Of a DNA stretch of 64,000 bases, positions 52,216 to 63,734 are shown one piece after another. Made by a program: the position numbers and the translations under genes. The stretch is from Apodemus sylvaticus (lineage: Eukaryota; Chordata; Mammalia; Rodentia; Muridae), in NCBI RefSeq assembly GCF_947179515.1, contig NC_067472.1, forward strand, positions 168,907,275 to 168,971,274. The letters run 5' to 3'. Under the pieces are notes generated by a model. That model made no database searches. It saw only the letters and a list, made by a program, of their open reading frames with translations, and was not told where the DNA came from. Position 1 is the stretch's first letter. Every line of letters begins with the position of its first letter.

Positions 52216-54808
52216 GGTTGCCTCTCCTGCTCTGAGCCCGACAGACATCCGGCAGCCATGTCACTCCTCCTGTTGGTGGTCTCTGCCCTCCACATCCTCA
52301 TTCTTGTCTTGCTTTTCGTGGCTACTTTGGACAAGGTAAATTCCCAACTCACCAGGAACCCCAGCTACAGCCCATTTCTAAGACGCCACCTCCCTGCCTC
52401 TCTGTGCCTCCACCTCCCTGCCTCTCCTCTGCCCCTCCACATCCCTGCCTCTCCTCTGCCCCTCCACATCCCTGCCTCTCCTCTGCCCCTCCACATCCCT
52501 GCCTCTCCTCTGCCCCTCCACATCCCTGCCTCTCCTCTGCCCCTCCACATCCCTGCCTCTCCTCTGCCCCTCCACTTCCCTGCCTCTCCTTTGCCCCTCC
52601 ACCTCCCTGCCTCTCCTCTGCCCCTCCAACCCCTGCCTCTCCTCTGCCCAGCTTCTACTGCTGCATGTGTCCTTTCTCTGGCCTCGCCCACACTGGCCCA
52701 TCGGGGCCTCCATCCTCCTCCCCCTGACACCCTTTGTCCCTCTTCTCACCTCACCCACCCTCCCTGGTCTCTGTCCCTTCCAGTCCTGGTGGACTCTCCC
52801 AGAGAAGGAGTCCCTGAACCTGTGGTATGACTGCACGTGGAACAGCACCACTCAAACGTGGGCCTGCAGTAACGTCAGTGAGAACGGTGAGCACACAGTT
52901 GAGGGCAGGAAAAGGCCTGCCAGGCCCAGGGCTGGGCACCTAGCCTAGGCAGTGAGTGAGCACCTGGGCGGCCATGGGCAGCCTGTCTGGATGGACAGGC
53001 ATTGATAAATCCAGAGAGGGTGGAGGCCACACGCTGCAGCTTAAGGAATGGAGAGAAAGCTCCCTAAACTCTGAGAAGACTTTTCAGAGTTCTAAAGAAA
53101 TGGAGCTAGTGTTATGAATGTGGGAGCCATTCATTGACCGGGGAAAGGCCAGAGTTCTAAGAGACGGAGTTGCCTCCCTCCAGGATTCTAAGTTAGTGAG
53201 CGTGGGGATGGAGCTCACCAGTAAGATGTTTGCCTGGTAATCCTTGTGACATGCACACCCTTGAAGCTTGCCTAGCTGAACCTGGAGTGGGTAGAGTCCA
53301 GCCAGTGGGGACCGCGGCTCCAGCTGTGACCTCACCTGTCGCCCCCTGCAGGCTGGCTGAAGGCAGTGCAGGCGCTCATGGTGCTGTCTCTCATCCTCTG
53401 CTGCCTGTCCTTCATCCTCTTCATGTTCCAACTCTACACCATGCGAAGAGGAGGGCTCTTCTACGCCACCGGCCTCTGCCAGCTTTGCACGAGTAAGCAC
53501 TTCCCCCAGCTCGGGAATGGGGTGGAGGCGAGGGATGGAGGGGCACTCAAGGCTCAAACCGAAAAGCATCCTCAGGATCCCAGCCCTTTCCTGAGCGCGG
53601 CCTCCGTGACCCCCGCGGGCCAGTGGAGGTGTACGTGCGTGAGTCTCAGAGGTTCTGTGGTGAGCGGTGCTTGGGAAGTCTGGCGTTGGTGAATGATTTG
53701 GGTTCCAGGGACGGAGGCAGTTAAGGGATCCACAAAAGGAATATTCTGGGTCACACCAGCCTACTGCTGCTCCTTGGGCACCTGTTTCTCTGTCTCTGTC
53801 CGTCTCTCTGTCCCCCCCCCCCCTCCCAATACTGGGGCTGTAACACAGGGAGGGCCTGTGGTCTGCCAGACAGACTCTTCCCCTCCCGTCTGAGGCACGT
53901 GGCCAGCTCCACACATGTGGGTTGTAGGCATGTGCTTTCAACCCTCTTTTTATCTTTTTTTTTTTTTTTTTTTTGGAAATAGGTTTTGATAAAACGTCCT
54001 AGCTGGCCTTGAAATTTCTGTCCTCAGGCCTCAGCATCCTGGGCAGCTGAGAGTGCAGGTGTGGCCCATTATGTCCCACTTCTTTTTTTTTTTTTTTTTT
54101 TTTTTTTGGTTTTTCGAGACAGGGTTTCTCTGTATAGCCCTGTCCTGGAATTTACTCTGTAGACCAGTCTGGCCTCGAACTCAGAAATCCGCCTGCCTCT
54201 GCCTCCCACGTGCTGGGATTACAGGCGTGCGCCACCACGGCCCGCGTATGTCCCACTTCTTTTTTAAGGTCAAATAAATTGAGGCTTGAGACAGTGGGGG
54301 CGGGAGATGAAGCGGTCACTGAGATCTGAAAGCACAGCTCTCTCGCTCTCTCTTTTTTTCTTTGGGTCCAGGTGGTAAAGGGCTGAGTTAGTCGTAGTGG
54401 TTTTGAAAACATCTTCCTGGGTTCCCAGAGAACCCCCTTCATTTTACTATCTCATGTTTGCATGTTTGGCTCATGAAAAACTCAGAGAGATTCCACGGAC
54501 GCACAGCTGCCGTGGCCTTATTTCGCAGATGCGCAGTTAGGGACCAGCGGCGGTGGTGGTTCTGGGACACCACTGAGGACCGAGGGCAGGGCGGCATCCC
54601 GTGCGCCCGGCCCCACACTGCTGTTGGTGGTTCCGCAGGTGCAGCCGTGTTCTCCGGGGCACTGATCTATGCCATCCACGCTGAGGAGATCCTGGCGAAG
54701 CACCCGCGTGGGGGCAGCTTTGGTTACTGCTTCGCTCTGGCCTGGGTGGCTTTTCCACTCGCTCTGGTCAGCGGCATTGTCTACATCCACCTGCGGAAAC
54801 GTGAATGA
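52216..54808 (+). CDS. Emp3: Emp3, epithelial membrane protein 3, complete coding gene (coding 52258-54808)
   Basis: Encodes a 163-aa four-pass plasma-membrane glycoprotein of the PMP22/EMP/MP20 (claudin-like) family, linked to cell-cell contact and growth control. Coding exons 52258-52335, 52784-52886, 53352-53492 and 54639-54808 total 492 nt with stop. TM1 is about residues 1-25 (MSLLLLVVSALHILILVLLF). The first extracellular loop carries the family Trp and Cys pair (W40, C43, C54) and two N-glycosylation sequons, N46-S-T and N56-V-S. TM2 is about 66-87, TM3 about 95-123 and TM4 about 136-159, ending HLRKRE. Length and sequence match my memory of human EMP3 (163 aa). It is divergent from Odad1 and converges on Tmem143. 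Confidence 0.97.
52258..52335 (+). CDS. Emp3: Emp3 coding exon 1 (aa 1-26)
   Basis: Encodes the start codon and TM1, then donor GTAAAT after LDK. The probable exon start is 52216 after CACTGCAG, giving 42 nt of 5'UTR before the ATG; ccgacag at 52234-52240 is a weaker alternative. Confidence 0.95.
52384..52648 (+). repeat. Emp3: 27-bp minisatellite in the first coding intron of Emp3
   Basis: About ten copies of a 27-bp unit (core cctctcctctgcccctcc), the inner five almost identical. 27 is nine codons, so no copy interrupts the frame. Confidence 0.93.
52784..52886 (+). CDS. Emp3: Emp3 coding exon 2 (aa 27-61)
   Basis: Acceptor CCTTCCAG, donor GTGAGC. Encodes the first extracellular loop, SWWTLPEKESLNLWYDCTWN then STTQTWACSNVSEN, with both N-glycosylation sequons. 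Confidence 0.96.
53352..53492 (+). CDS. Emp3: Emp3 coding exon 3 (aa 61-108)
   Basis: Acceptor CCCTGCAG, donor GTAAGC. Encodes WLKAVQALMVLSLILCCLSF (TM2) through YTMRRGGLFYATGLCQLCT. Confidence 0.97.
53935..53972. repeat. T-rich run
   Basis: About 20 T bases, probably the tail of an old reverse SINE, in the last Emp3 intron. Confidence 0.7.
54083..54246 (-). mobile_element. B1 SINE
   Basis: Reverse B1 with a 23-base T run. tgtcccacttctttttt occurs on both sides (54070 and 54248), a target-site duplication. Confidence 0.95.
54639..54808 (+). CDS. Emp3: Emp3 coding exon 4 and stop (aa 108-163)
   Basis: Acceptor TTCCGCAG. Encodes AAVFSGALIYAIHAEEILAK to HLRKRE, then TGA at 54806-54808. The open frame running leftward of 54639 is intronic. 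Confidence 0.97.
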
Positions 54809-54826
54809 GCGCGGTGTCCCCTGGAA

Positions 54827-54832
54827 AATAAA
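54827..54832 (+). terminator. Emp3: Emp3 polyadenylation signal
   Basis: AATAAA only 18 nt after the stop codon, implying a 3'UTR of roughly 40 nt. No other plus-strand hexamer is seen before the convergent Tmem143 end. Confidence 0.75.
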
Positions 54833-55029
54833 TCCGTTCAGCCACGAGCCTGACTCAGCTTCCCCTCCTTCCTTAACACCTGACCTCCTCGGGCTCATTC
54901 AGAGCTCAACTCCCAGGCTCTGCGCCTGGGCACTGACCGGAGCCAGCTTCCCCAGGGCACCCCGCCTAGGGGAGAAAAAGGATGCAGCCCACTCTTCCCT
55001 GAAGCTCTCCCTCATCAGAGCTGAGTGTC

Positions 55030-55186
55030 AGCCCTCTCGGTGCTCCAACTTCTGTGGCACCGCCCTCAGCCCATCTCCGTGCTCCAGCTTCTGTGGCACC
55101 GCCCTCAGCCCCTCTCCGTGCTCCAGCTTCTGTGGCACCGCCCTCAGTCCCTCTCCGTGCTCCAGCTTCTGTGGCACTGTTCTCAG
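55030..55186. repeat. 39-bp tandem repeat between Emp3 and Tmem143
   Basis: Four copies of a 39-bp unit beginning gtgctccagcttctgtggca, only a few differences between copies. It starts about 200 bp past the Emp3 polyadenylation signal. Confidence 0.93.
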
Positions 55187-55564
55187 GACCCCAGGCTGCT
55201 GTGCAGTTCTGGGCTGTCTCTTACCCACCCCCTCTCTGACCCAGGCACTGCGTGACTGGTTGTTTCCTATTGCAAACCATTCTCCCCACCTTTGTAGACC
55301 CTCACCCTTTCCTCGCCAACACAGGCCACCTCTGCAGCCAATAGGGCCCGTTCCTCTACCCTCAAGCAGCGGGTACCAGCTGGATTCCCCAGGAACCTAA
55401 TTCCTGGCTGTGCGCCATTGTGTGATCTGCACTCCTGCACCGTCTTCCTGTTTGAGATCCAGATTCTTGCAGGCAACTCTCCTCAGGCATCAGTGCTTCT
55501 AGGAGTCCGGTCCCAAACCCAGCCACACCCTCTTTCCAGCCTCCCTTTACCTGCAGCCACACCA

Positions 55565-56387
55565 ATCCAGCTTTATTAAGCATGATTTATTCCTCTGGAA
55601 GAGGCAAAGTGACAAAACAGTGCACAGACAGGAGACCCCGGCTAACGTGATTTCTGTGGCAAAGCAGAGCAGGCCTCGGAGCCTGCGGGGGCCTGAGCTC
55701 AGTGATCTTGGGATGGAACCCTGCAAGTCTTCTTTGGCACAGACAGTTTCCAGTGCCTCCAACCAGAACAGATCAGCTGCAGAACAGATGCATCTCACGT
55801 GGTTTCTGAGGAGGCTCCTCCAGACACTCTGACTGGCTGCCTGTGGCTGAGGTGCCAGTGTCTGTTACCCACTGTGTGCCAGGGGCAAATGGCTCTCAGG
55901 CTGCAGTGGGCCCACGTGCTTGTGGCGAGCAGTTCTGCGCACGCTAAACAGAAAATGAAGCCGCCCCCCCCCCAGCCCTCTCCTCCCCTTCCCCTTAGCC
56001 CTCCCCTCCCAGTGCAGCTTTACAGCCTGGCCCATCTCACTGTGGCCAAGGCTGGCAGCTGCAATTCAGCAGCTGCGTGAGCCTCCCAAGCCCCGCCTCC
56101 TCCACAGACCTCAGTGAGGTTCCCGCCAGGGGCGGGTCTAAGAAATAAAATAACAAGTTGAAATAAACGGCTTTGATTCGTGGGCCTCAGGAGGCTGCCT
56201 AGCAACTGCCAACAGCCCTGATTGGCTCCTCTGAAGTCTATAGCATAGCAAAATTAATGGCCTAGCAGAAATAACAGCCTGTCAAGAACTGAAAGTCCAG
56301 GAAGGAGATGCAGTTGCCACAACTGACAGCCTGCGATGGAGGAGGTGGAGCTTGGCACCTGCCAGCGCAGGGCCTGGTAGTAAGTGG
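55565..56387 (-). other. Tmem143: Tmem143 3' untranslated region (predicted)
   Basis: Two minus-strand AATAAA hexamers at 55586-55591 and 55572-55577 are the first strong signals past the stop, giving a 3'UTR of about 0.8 kb. The tract includes a poly-C run near 55964. The end is inferred. Confidence 0.5.
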
Positions 56388-56608
56388 TCAGGGTGAGGGG
56401 TAGCTACTACCCAGTGCGGCCTGTGGGGCCTCTGGAGTGCCCAAGACCATCGGGTCCAGTCGTGGCAATTCAGGTGGTGGGAACAACCCAAAGCTGGGGG
56501 TCAGGGCTTGCAGATGGGCCAGGGCCCGAGGTCCATTGAAGGTGACATCACAGCCTGACTGGGCCAGAAGCCAGCTTTCCACTTCAGACTGCAGCCACCT
56601 GGAGGTCT
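56388..56608 (-). CDS. Tmem143: Tmem143 last coding exon
   Basis: Acceptor CTTCCACAG. Encodes ETSRWLQSEVESWLLAQSGC, DVTFNGPRALAHLQALTPSF and a divergent tail, then TGA at 56388-56390. The intron before it contains the 21-bp minisatellite. Confidence 0.95.
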
Positions 56609-57493
56609 CTGTGGAAGAGACTGTGTCCACGTTGGAGCTAGAGGAAACCTGGGCCTGAGGGACAGCAGGGAGGGCCTGAGGACAGCAGGAGGGTCTGGGG
56701 GACAGCAGGAAGAGCCTGAGAACAGCAGGGAGGGTCTGGGGGACAGCAGGGAGGGTCTGGGGGACAGCAGGGAGGGTCTGGGGGACAGCAGGGAGGGTCT
56801 GGGGGGACAGCAGGAAGGATCTGGGGGACAGCAGGGAGGGTCTGGGGGACAGCAGGAGGGGCCTGAGGAACAGCAGGGAGGGTCTGGGGGACAGCAGGGA
56901 TGGTCTGGGGGACAGCAGAGAGGGTCTGGGGGACAGCAGGAATGGTCTGGGGGACAGCAGGGAGGGTCTGGGGGACAAAAGGGAGAATATGGGGGACAGC
57001 AGGAAGGGTCTGGGGGACAGCAGGAAGGGTCTGGGGGACAGCAGGGAATGTCTGGGGGACAGCAGTGAGGGCCTGGGAGGTAACAGGGAAGACCTATCAA
57101 CAGGAGGAAGGACCTAGAATATGGGGAGGACTCACCTTCAGGTATGCCTTGGGGGCCCCCTGGCCGGCGGGCTAGGAAGCTGTGAGCCAGCAGGGCTTCC
57201 TTGATGTGCTCCTCCTGTGCTCGGAGTGCCAGGGCACTGAGCAGCTCTGAGTTGTTGGATGTGCTTCGGTAGTACAGCATGTGTGCCAGCTCCAGCGCCT
57301 GCGCACTGCGGCGCTGCCCAAACACCTGTGGGATACAGTGATGCAGGGCCACTCAGCACCAGAGTGCCCAGCAGCCTGGCTTCTCCTGCTCTGGATCGGG
57401 GCTGGGTTCAGGCGGATGCCGACTCCCTTGACCAGTGCTTTGCTTTCTGGCCACATAAGGTTTTATGCAAAGATTTCAAACGTGAAGTTTCTC

Positions 57494-57570
<77 letters not shown>

Positions 57571-60500
57571 TAGAATACTTTTATTATTATTTTCTACTCA
57601 TTCACTTGCCATCCTGCTCACTGCCCCACTCCTGCCCCCTCCCTCCCACAATCCTCCCCCCCCTTCTCCTCCCCCTGGGTATCCCCCCACCCTGGCACAT
57701 CAAGTCTCTGTGAGGCACATCCTCTCCCACTGAGGCTAGACAAGAAGAACATATCCCCCCCCCCCACAGGCAACAGCTTTTGGGACAGCCCCCGCTCCAC
57801 GTGGTCTCCACGTGAAGACCAAGCTGCACACCTGCTCTATAGTGCAGGAGGTCTAGGTCCAGCCTGCGTGTGTTCCTTGGTTGGTGGGCCTAGGAAATTC
57901 TAATCCCAGTACATTCCTGTCAAGTAGTCTTCCATATTCCCAAATAACATGTAAACTCGCTTCAGTGACCCAGTACAGACAGATGGCTATGTTACAATGC
58001 AATCAGATTGTTGTCAACCCAACACTGGGTGCAGGTGACCTCATTTCTATGTCTACTTGAATCTTTCCATAATTGAAAAAGAACTGTTTAAGCTACTACA
58101 CTGTCAAGAAAACTGCAGGTAATGGGCACCGGGTGCAGTCTGGGCCTAGTCAACACTGCAAACCCACAGTTAGCCAAGACAGATGAGCTCACAGCAGTCC
58201 TGTGCCCTTGACCGGTTTCTGCCAGCTCCTATAGCCCCAAGGCCTTGAGCGAGTGGTCTAGAGCAGCGCTGTCTGTTTACAAGGGTGGTGTGGGGGAGGG
58301 GCAGAACTCAGCACCCATGATGGAGAGTGTAAGGACAGAGCTGTGAGGCCCACCCTAGCAGGCCAAACTCCAGCCTGCACTGACATGTCCGGACACCTTC
58401 CAACATGGCTGTGTGGCTAGACCTTCTTAAAAGCCCACACCTTGGACTCCGGCCCTGCCTTGGAGCCAACTGCCACTGAGACAGAATCCTTCCGTCTCCT
58501 GTCTTTGTCTGCCGAGTGAGTTCTTGGGGCTACAGGAGCACCCCACAGTGGCATGCAAGCATATCCCCCAACTCCCCGTGCCCCACTCTGGCAGCCCTCC
58601 CTCACGGGTCACAGGCCACATCTAATCACCATCCTCATCCCTCCTGGCCAGCCTGTCTGTCCCTAGCCATCCTGATGCCTGCCTCTTCCCTGCTCCATCT
58701 TCCTAGGCCCTGCTCATAGCCTCCCCAGCTCAGAATTTGAAACTCTAAACCCCAGTCCTAGTGTGCCCCACACATGTCCCCCATCCCCATCCACTTGGAT
58801 CATGGGCCTTTAACTGAGCAACACACCCCAGTCTGTTGTTAGAAAACACTGTCTCACCCTCAAGGCTGTCCAGAGAGTGGATGCACCCTCAGGCTTCGTC
58901 AGTCCATGCCACCTAACCTGTGTCCACAAGCCTCTGCCCCCAGCAGGGGCCTACAGTCCACAGGCCAAGCTGCCCTGGCCTGCTCAGCACAGAGAAGGCA
59001 GTCTGTGGTAGGGTGTCCAGAGACCCATCCCAGCCTTGGTGATTCAGAAAGGCCTCAGGCAGCTGATGGCCTCTGGCCACGAGATAAGGAATGCAGAGGG
59101 GACCAGGCCAGTGAAAGAGAATCAGTCAGAGGGGACAGAACATGCAAATGCAGAGTCTAGGGAGGCAGGGGAGGAGGTTACATACCACAAACACACAGAG
59201 AGCAGAGACGGGCTGGGTGGGATAGTGGTGGGGACGGATTCAGCTAACCACAAGGCAAGCTGAACAGGGTCCCCACCAGGTAGTGAGAAGGCAGGGTAGG
59301 GCCTGCTCTGGGTGGGGCTGGGCATGGGCTGTAGATGTCACCTGGAGGCCAGAAACAAGGCAGGCACCGTGGCCAGGCCCCCACAAAGAACAGATGTGAG
59401 AGATGTCGGCTGCAGCAGCCACTGAGAACCTCCACTCCAGCCCAGCTGGTCACAGAGACTCAGGCACAAGGGATCCCAGGGAGTTCCACAGCCTGCTCCA
59501 AGACAGCAGCTGAGAAACCAGGCAGAGAGCATATGGCTGTACGCAGGGAAACAGGAAAAACCCAGGAGGGTGGCCTGTGGGACAGCAAACCCAGGGGCAC
59601 TGAACACAGAAGGAATGAATACTTAGAGGTGTGCATGGCTGGCAGCTGGCCCGGACGGAGGTCCGGACTGGACTGCAGCTGGAGTATGAACAAATGAGTA
59701 ATCAGAACACCAGAACTGGATGAGCGGGGCCCTTCTACTCTGTAGGACTGCACAGCCCTCTAGGCCACTGAGGAGTGAGAGGAGGGCTCCCTTAGACAGT
59801 GTTTTTTGGATTTGGTTTTTTGGAGACAGGGTTTCTCTGTGTAGCCCTGGCTGTCCTGGAACTCATTCTGTAGACCAGGCTGGCCTCGAACTCAGAAAGC
59901 CATCTGCCTCTGCCTCCCAGAGTGCTGGGATTACAGGCGAGCGCCACCATGCCCAGCCTTGTTGGAGTAGGTGTGGCCTTGTGGATGTGGGCTTTACTAT
60001 CTTTGTCCTAGCTGCCTGGGAGTCAGTATTCTGATAGCAGCCTTCAGATGAAGATGTAGAATTCTCAGTTCCTCCAGTATCATGCTCCTGCCTTGACAAT
60101 GCCATCATTGTCTCAACCTCTGAATCTGTAAGCCAGCCCCAATTAAATGTTGTCCTTTATAAGGCCTGCCTTGGTCATGGTGTCTTGTTCACAGCAGTAA
60201 AACCCTAAGACAGAAGTTGGTACCAGGGACTGGGGTGTTGCTGTGATAGGCCTGTCCTGCTTTTGTTTGGAACAATGTGGATTTGGGGATTTTGAATTTG
60301 GAAAGCAGTGGGATGTTTTAAATTGGGGCTTAATGGGCTATCCTAGTAGGAATATGGAAGACTTTGTTGCTGAGAGTGATTTGAACTGTACAGACCTGGC
60401 CCAAGAGGGTTTAGTGGAGAAGAATTTCAATATGTGGCCTGGAAACCATTTTTGTGGTATTTTGGTGAAGAATGTGGCTGCTTTTTGCCCTTGTCTGAAA

Positions 60501-63500
60501 AGTCTACCTGAGGCTAAGGTAAAGAGATGTACACTAATTGCACTGACAAAGGAAGTCTCAAAAACATCCAGCAGAGACTTTGTTCTCTAGTTACGTCTCA
60601 TGAAGAGTTTTGAACAGGCATAGCAAGCTTAGAAAAGAAAAATATAAAATATCTGATTCAAGTATTAAAGGGGCACCGGAAGTGAAATGGAGCTGAGTCC
60701 AATGTTCTAGGAGATAATAGATTAAGGGATTTGCGGGCAAGATCCCACCCAGCTAAATTTAGATCCAGGCTTGGTGGTAAATACCTTTAATCCAAGAAGA
60801 CAAAACCAAACAGATCTCTGAGTGTAAAGCAGCCTGGGACAAAGCAGGTTCTGGGTGAAGAAAAACTTAAATCCAGGCTTGATGGTACACGCCTTTAATC
60901 CCAGTATTACAGGAGACAGAGCCATGCAGATCTCTGAGATCAAGGTCAGTCTCCAGAGCAAGTTTCAGGAAAGCCAAGCCTCGGCAGTGAGGACAGAGTG
61001 GAAGACAGAAAGCTGGTGATAGAATAAGGGGGCCATGTTCCAGCCCCAGCAAGCAGCAGAACATGGTAGCTCCAGCCATGTGGCTCTGGCTTTAGAGTGA
61101 AAAGTAGAAGGGACTCCTGGGACAACTGATGCTAGTGAGCTGGAGCTAAGAAATTAGTGGTGATTAAGAAGAGACCAGCATCACTGAAGTGAAATCTTCT
61201 GGGAAGTCTTTTCTGAGAGCACAAAGAAGCTGTGTTCCAGAGATAGCCGTGGTTATACCTTGTGCTGGTAGCTGGACTTGGTAATGTGTAAGAAATACCC
61301 AGGTGGTACTGGTTTTGAAGGCATGAAGGAATCATGAAGAGCAACTGAGGCTTGGCACTCTGAGAGGCCATGGAAGGCCATTGGTGAAGGTGCAGCCTCA
61401 GTTGTAGTTGACGGCCCAGGACTGAAGGGGTCGTGCAAAGGATTTGAGGCTTGGCACCATGAGGAGAGCCTATGAGAGGCTACTGGTGAAGCCTAGTTGC
61501 AGTGGGAGATCCCAGATCACCAAGAAGAGCAGCAGCAGTGGGGTGGATCAGTCTGAGCTTAGAGTGCTACAGATGGCAGAGCTGAAAAACTGACTCTAGC
61601 CCTTTAAAGGAGTCCAGAAGATCTTGATTGGATCCCAGACATTGAAACAAGAAGCTGTAACGTTGAGGTTGCCTTGGAGACCCCAAGATGTCCAAAATGC
61701 CAGAGCCGTGGGCTATCTCTTGAATGCTGCTAGCAGGGAGTGGAACCAGCCCAGGAAAAGAAGTTTGTCAACAAAGATGAAAAAGGATTTGGAGATCTGA
61801 AAAGTGCTTTGACATGAGACATGGAGATGCAGGGTTTGGAGTTTGCTGAACTGGTTTTCTTATTGATCCGGGGATTACAGGTAAGTGATTGGATGGATCT
61901 CAGAAGAGACCTTGAACTTTGGACTTTTGACATTGTTGAGACTGTATAGCCTATGGGGACTTTGGAGGTTGGACTAATGTACTTTTTAATTATGCTATGG
62001 CTAGGCATGGCCCCCATAGACTCGTGTGTCTGAACAAGCCTATAGGGCCAGACGTGAAATGTGATGGCTTGTATATGGTTGGCCCAGGAAGTGGCACTGT
62101 GGAGAAGTGTAGTCTTTTTTGGAGTAGATGTAGCTTTGTGGATGTGGGTTTTAATTCCTTTGTCCTAGCTACCTGGGAGACAGTATTCTGCTAGCAGTCT
62201 TCAGATGAAAATGTAGAACTCTCAGTTCCTCCTGCACCACGCCTGCCTGGATGCTACCATGCTCCCCGCCGTGATGATAATGGGCTAAACCTCTGAACCT
62301 GTAAGCCAGCCCTAATGAAATGTTGTCCTTATAGAAGTTGCCTTGGTCATGGTGTCTGTTCACAGCAGTAAAACTCTAACTCAGACAGGTAGTGCAACCA
62401 CAGAGTGAGAAAGGCCACCCTTCCCAGCCACCTCAGCCAACAGGAAAGGCATGGAGAACACAAGCTGGGTGTCAGCACCACCTGACCCCTTGACCCTGAA
62501 TCTTAGCTGGTGAGCAACGCCAGTCTGAGGAGGCCCCGAACTCCACACTGCCGCTCAAGAAGGGAGCTTATTAAAAAATATACAACTTCCTGGTGCAGGC
62601 CCTGAGTTTCTAAACCGGTCATCTGGGGCTGGAGCTGGCTCTGTCAGCAGCAATGACCTCCAGGAAGGAAGCATAGGGGACAGAGAGTCGCACTGTAGTG
62701 ACCGCCACCACCTCAACAGTGACCTCACGTGGTACATCCGGGACTGTGCCAGGCTCCCGTTGACTCGTTTCATCCCTGTCCACCGCCAAGGTCAGGTCTC
62801 CTCATCATTCTCATTCTGCAGTGAAGGAGCTGGCTACAGAGACGGTAAGATGATAACCTGCGCCAGGCGGAGGTGACGCACGCCTGTAATCCCAGCACTC
62901 TGGGAGGCAGAGGCAGGCAGATTTCTGAATTTGAGGCCAGCCTGGTCTACAGAGTGAGTTCCAGGACAGCCAGGGCTACACAGAGAAACCCTGTCTCCAA
63001 AAAACAAACAAACAAACAAAAAAGTTGCTTAAGGCAGAACAGTAGAGTCATACTCATATTCAGTCAGTAAAGCTCCAAAGTATATAACCTTCACTATCCT
63101 CTTAAAACTGCCAGTGAAGAAACTGAGGCAGGAAGAGTGGGAGCCCTGCGGGGTGAAGGGTGCTGACAGAAGAATTAAAAGGATGTAAGGGCATTGTGCA
63201 CCAGGGGCACCGCGTGGAAGGACCGAGCACACAGGAGACCTGGCCGCACAGCCCACAAAGCGAGGGGGCGTGGGTGCTCACCTTGGAGGCCTTCACGCCC
63301 ATGAAGGCAGCGAAGAGCAGCAGCAGCAGGGAGGTGGCCATCTTGAGGTCAGACAGTATCACCATGCCCACATTGACGAAGACCACGACGCCCGAGACCA
63401 CCAGCATCAGGTTGAGCAGGGCGCGCTGCAGCATGGGCGTGCGAACCTTCAGCTCGGGCAGCAGCTGCTCCAAGCCCTCCAGTGGCGTGTCCTTGAAGCT

Positions 63501-63561
63501 CTTCAGAACCAGGTGCCCCCCTCTCGTCCGTGCGGCCAACACCACTCGCTTGAAATATCTC
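56388..63561 (-). CDS. Tmem143: Tmem143, last three coding exons (gene continues beyond the right edge)
   Basis: TMEM143 is a two-pass membrane protein with a DUF3754-type domain, reported as mitochondrial; its biochemical role is unclear. The three exons 63282-63561, 57136-57325 and 56388-56608 join in frame and give the C-terminal 229 aa plus stop; human TMEM143 is 459 aa. The first carries YFKRVVLAARTRGGHLVLKS, then two hydrophobic segments, about 23 residues around LNLMLVVSGVVVFVNVGMVI and about 16 around SLLLLLFAAFMG. The second encodes FGQRRSAQALELAHMLYYRS. The last encodes ETSRWLQSEVESWLLAQSGC and ends SSYPSP. Upstream exons should lie to the right of 64000. Confidence 0.95.
56655..57085 (-). 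repeat. Tmem143: 21-bp minisatellite in the last Tmem143 intron
   Basis: About twenty copies of gggacagcagggagggtctg plus one base, with some variant units. 21 bp equals seven codons, giving a CCPPDPS-like spurious repeat frame. Confidence 0.95.
57136..57325 (-). CDS. Tmem143: Tmem143 penultimate coding exon
   Basis: Acceptor CCCACAG, donor GTGAGT. Encodes VFGQRRSAQALELAHMLYYR to GGPQGIPE. About 6 kb of intron, with a MaLR element and a TC/TG microsatellite, separates it from the upstream exon. Confidence 0.95.
57488..57566. repeat. (TC)n(TG)n microsatellite
   Basis: About 24 TC followed by about 14 TG dinucleotides in a Tmem143 intron, then a long C-rich stretch to about 57680. Confidence 0.95.
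57690..59800. other. Tmem143: Tmem143 intron, no additional gene recognised
   Basis: Mostly unique-looking sequence with few SINEs. Open frames up to 120 codons occur on both strands without a recognisable domain or splice-supported exon. Confidence 0.6.
59803..59957 (-). mobile_element. B1 SINE
   Basis: Reverse near-consensus B1 that directly abuts the MaLR LTR at 59958, so the LTR's first part is missing. Confidence 0.93.
59958..62387 (+). mobile_element. MaLR-type LTR element, rightward
   Basis: Truncated 5' LTR 59958-60212, PBS-like tggtaccagggactgggg (60218-60235), internal to 62059, and full 3' LTR 62060-62387 (tgtgatggcttgtatatggt to actcagaca). The internal part is homologous to 44309-46800 in reverse, including two B1-derived modules (60764-60838 and 60871-60950). 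No gag or pol frame. Confidence 0.8.
62862..63022 (+). mobile_element. B1 SINE
   Basis: Near-consensus B1 with (CAAA)n tail. Confidence 0.95.
63282..63561 (-). CDS. Tmem143: Tmem143 exon with both transmembrane segments
   Basis: Acceptor GGCCCTCAG, donor GTGAGC. 280 nt with phase 2 in and 0 out. Includes KSFKDTPLEGLEQLLPELKV before the two hydrophobic stretches. Confidence 0.95.
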
Positions 63562-63734
63562 CTGAGGGCCAGAAAGGAGGAAGTGAGCGCAGGGCAGCCC
63601 GCACCTCCCTCGTCCTGGTTGTTACACTGAGGAATCATCTAAAACCCAAGCTGTGAGGAATTTTCTTGACGGGATTTTTGAGGTGGGAAGACCCCTCAAA
63701 AACATCACAACCCACTTTCTAGTGATAGCCCATA

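Noticed and set aside
54458..54638. Upstream ATG and extra N-terminal residues for the last Emp3 exon frame
   Set aside because: Intronic read-through; the TTCCGCAG acceptor at 54638 and family alignment set the exon start.
56501..57352. 283-codon CCPPDPS-repeat frame, cysteine-rich like keratin-associated proteins
   Set aside because: It spans a Tmem143 exon and the 21-bp minisatellite; the repeat is a multiple of three, so it stays open in several frames. Real coding is limited to the exon.
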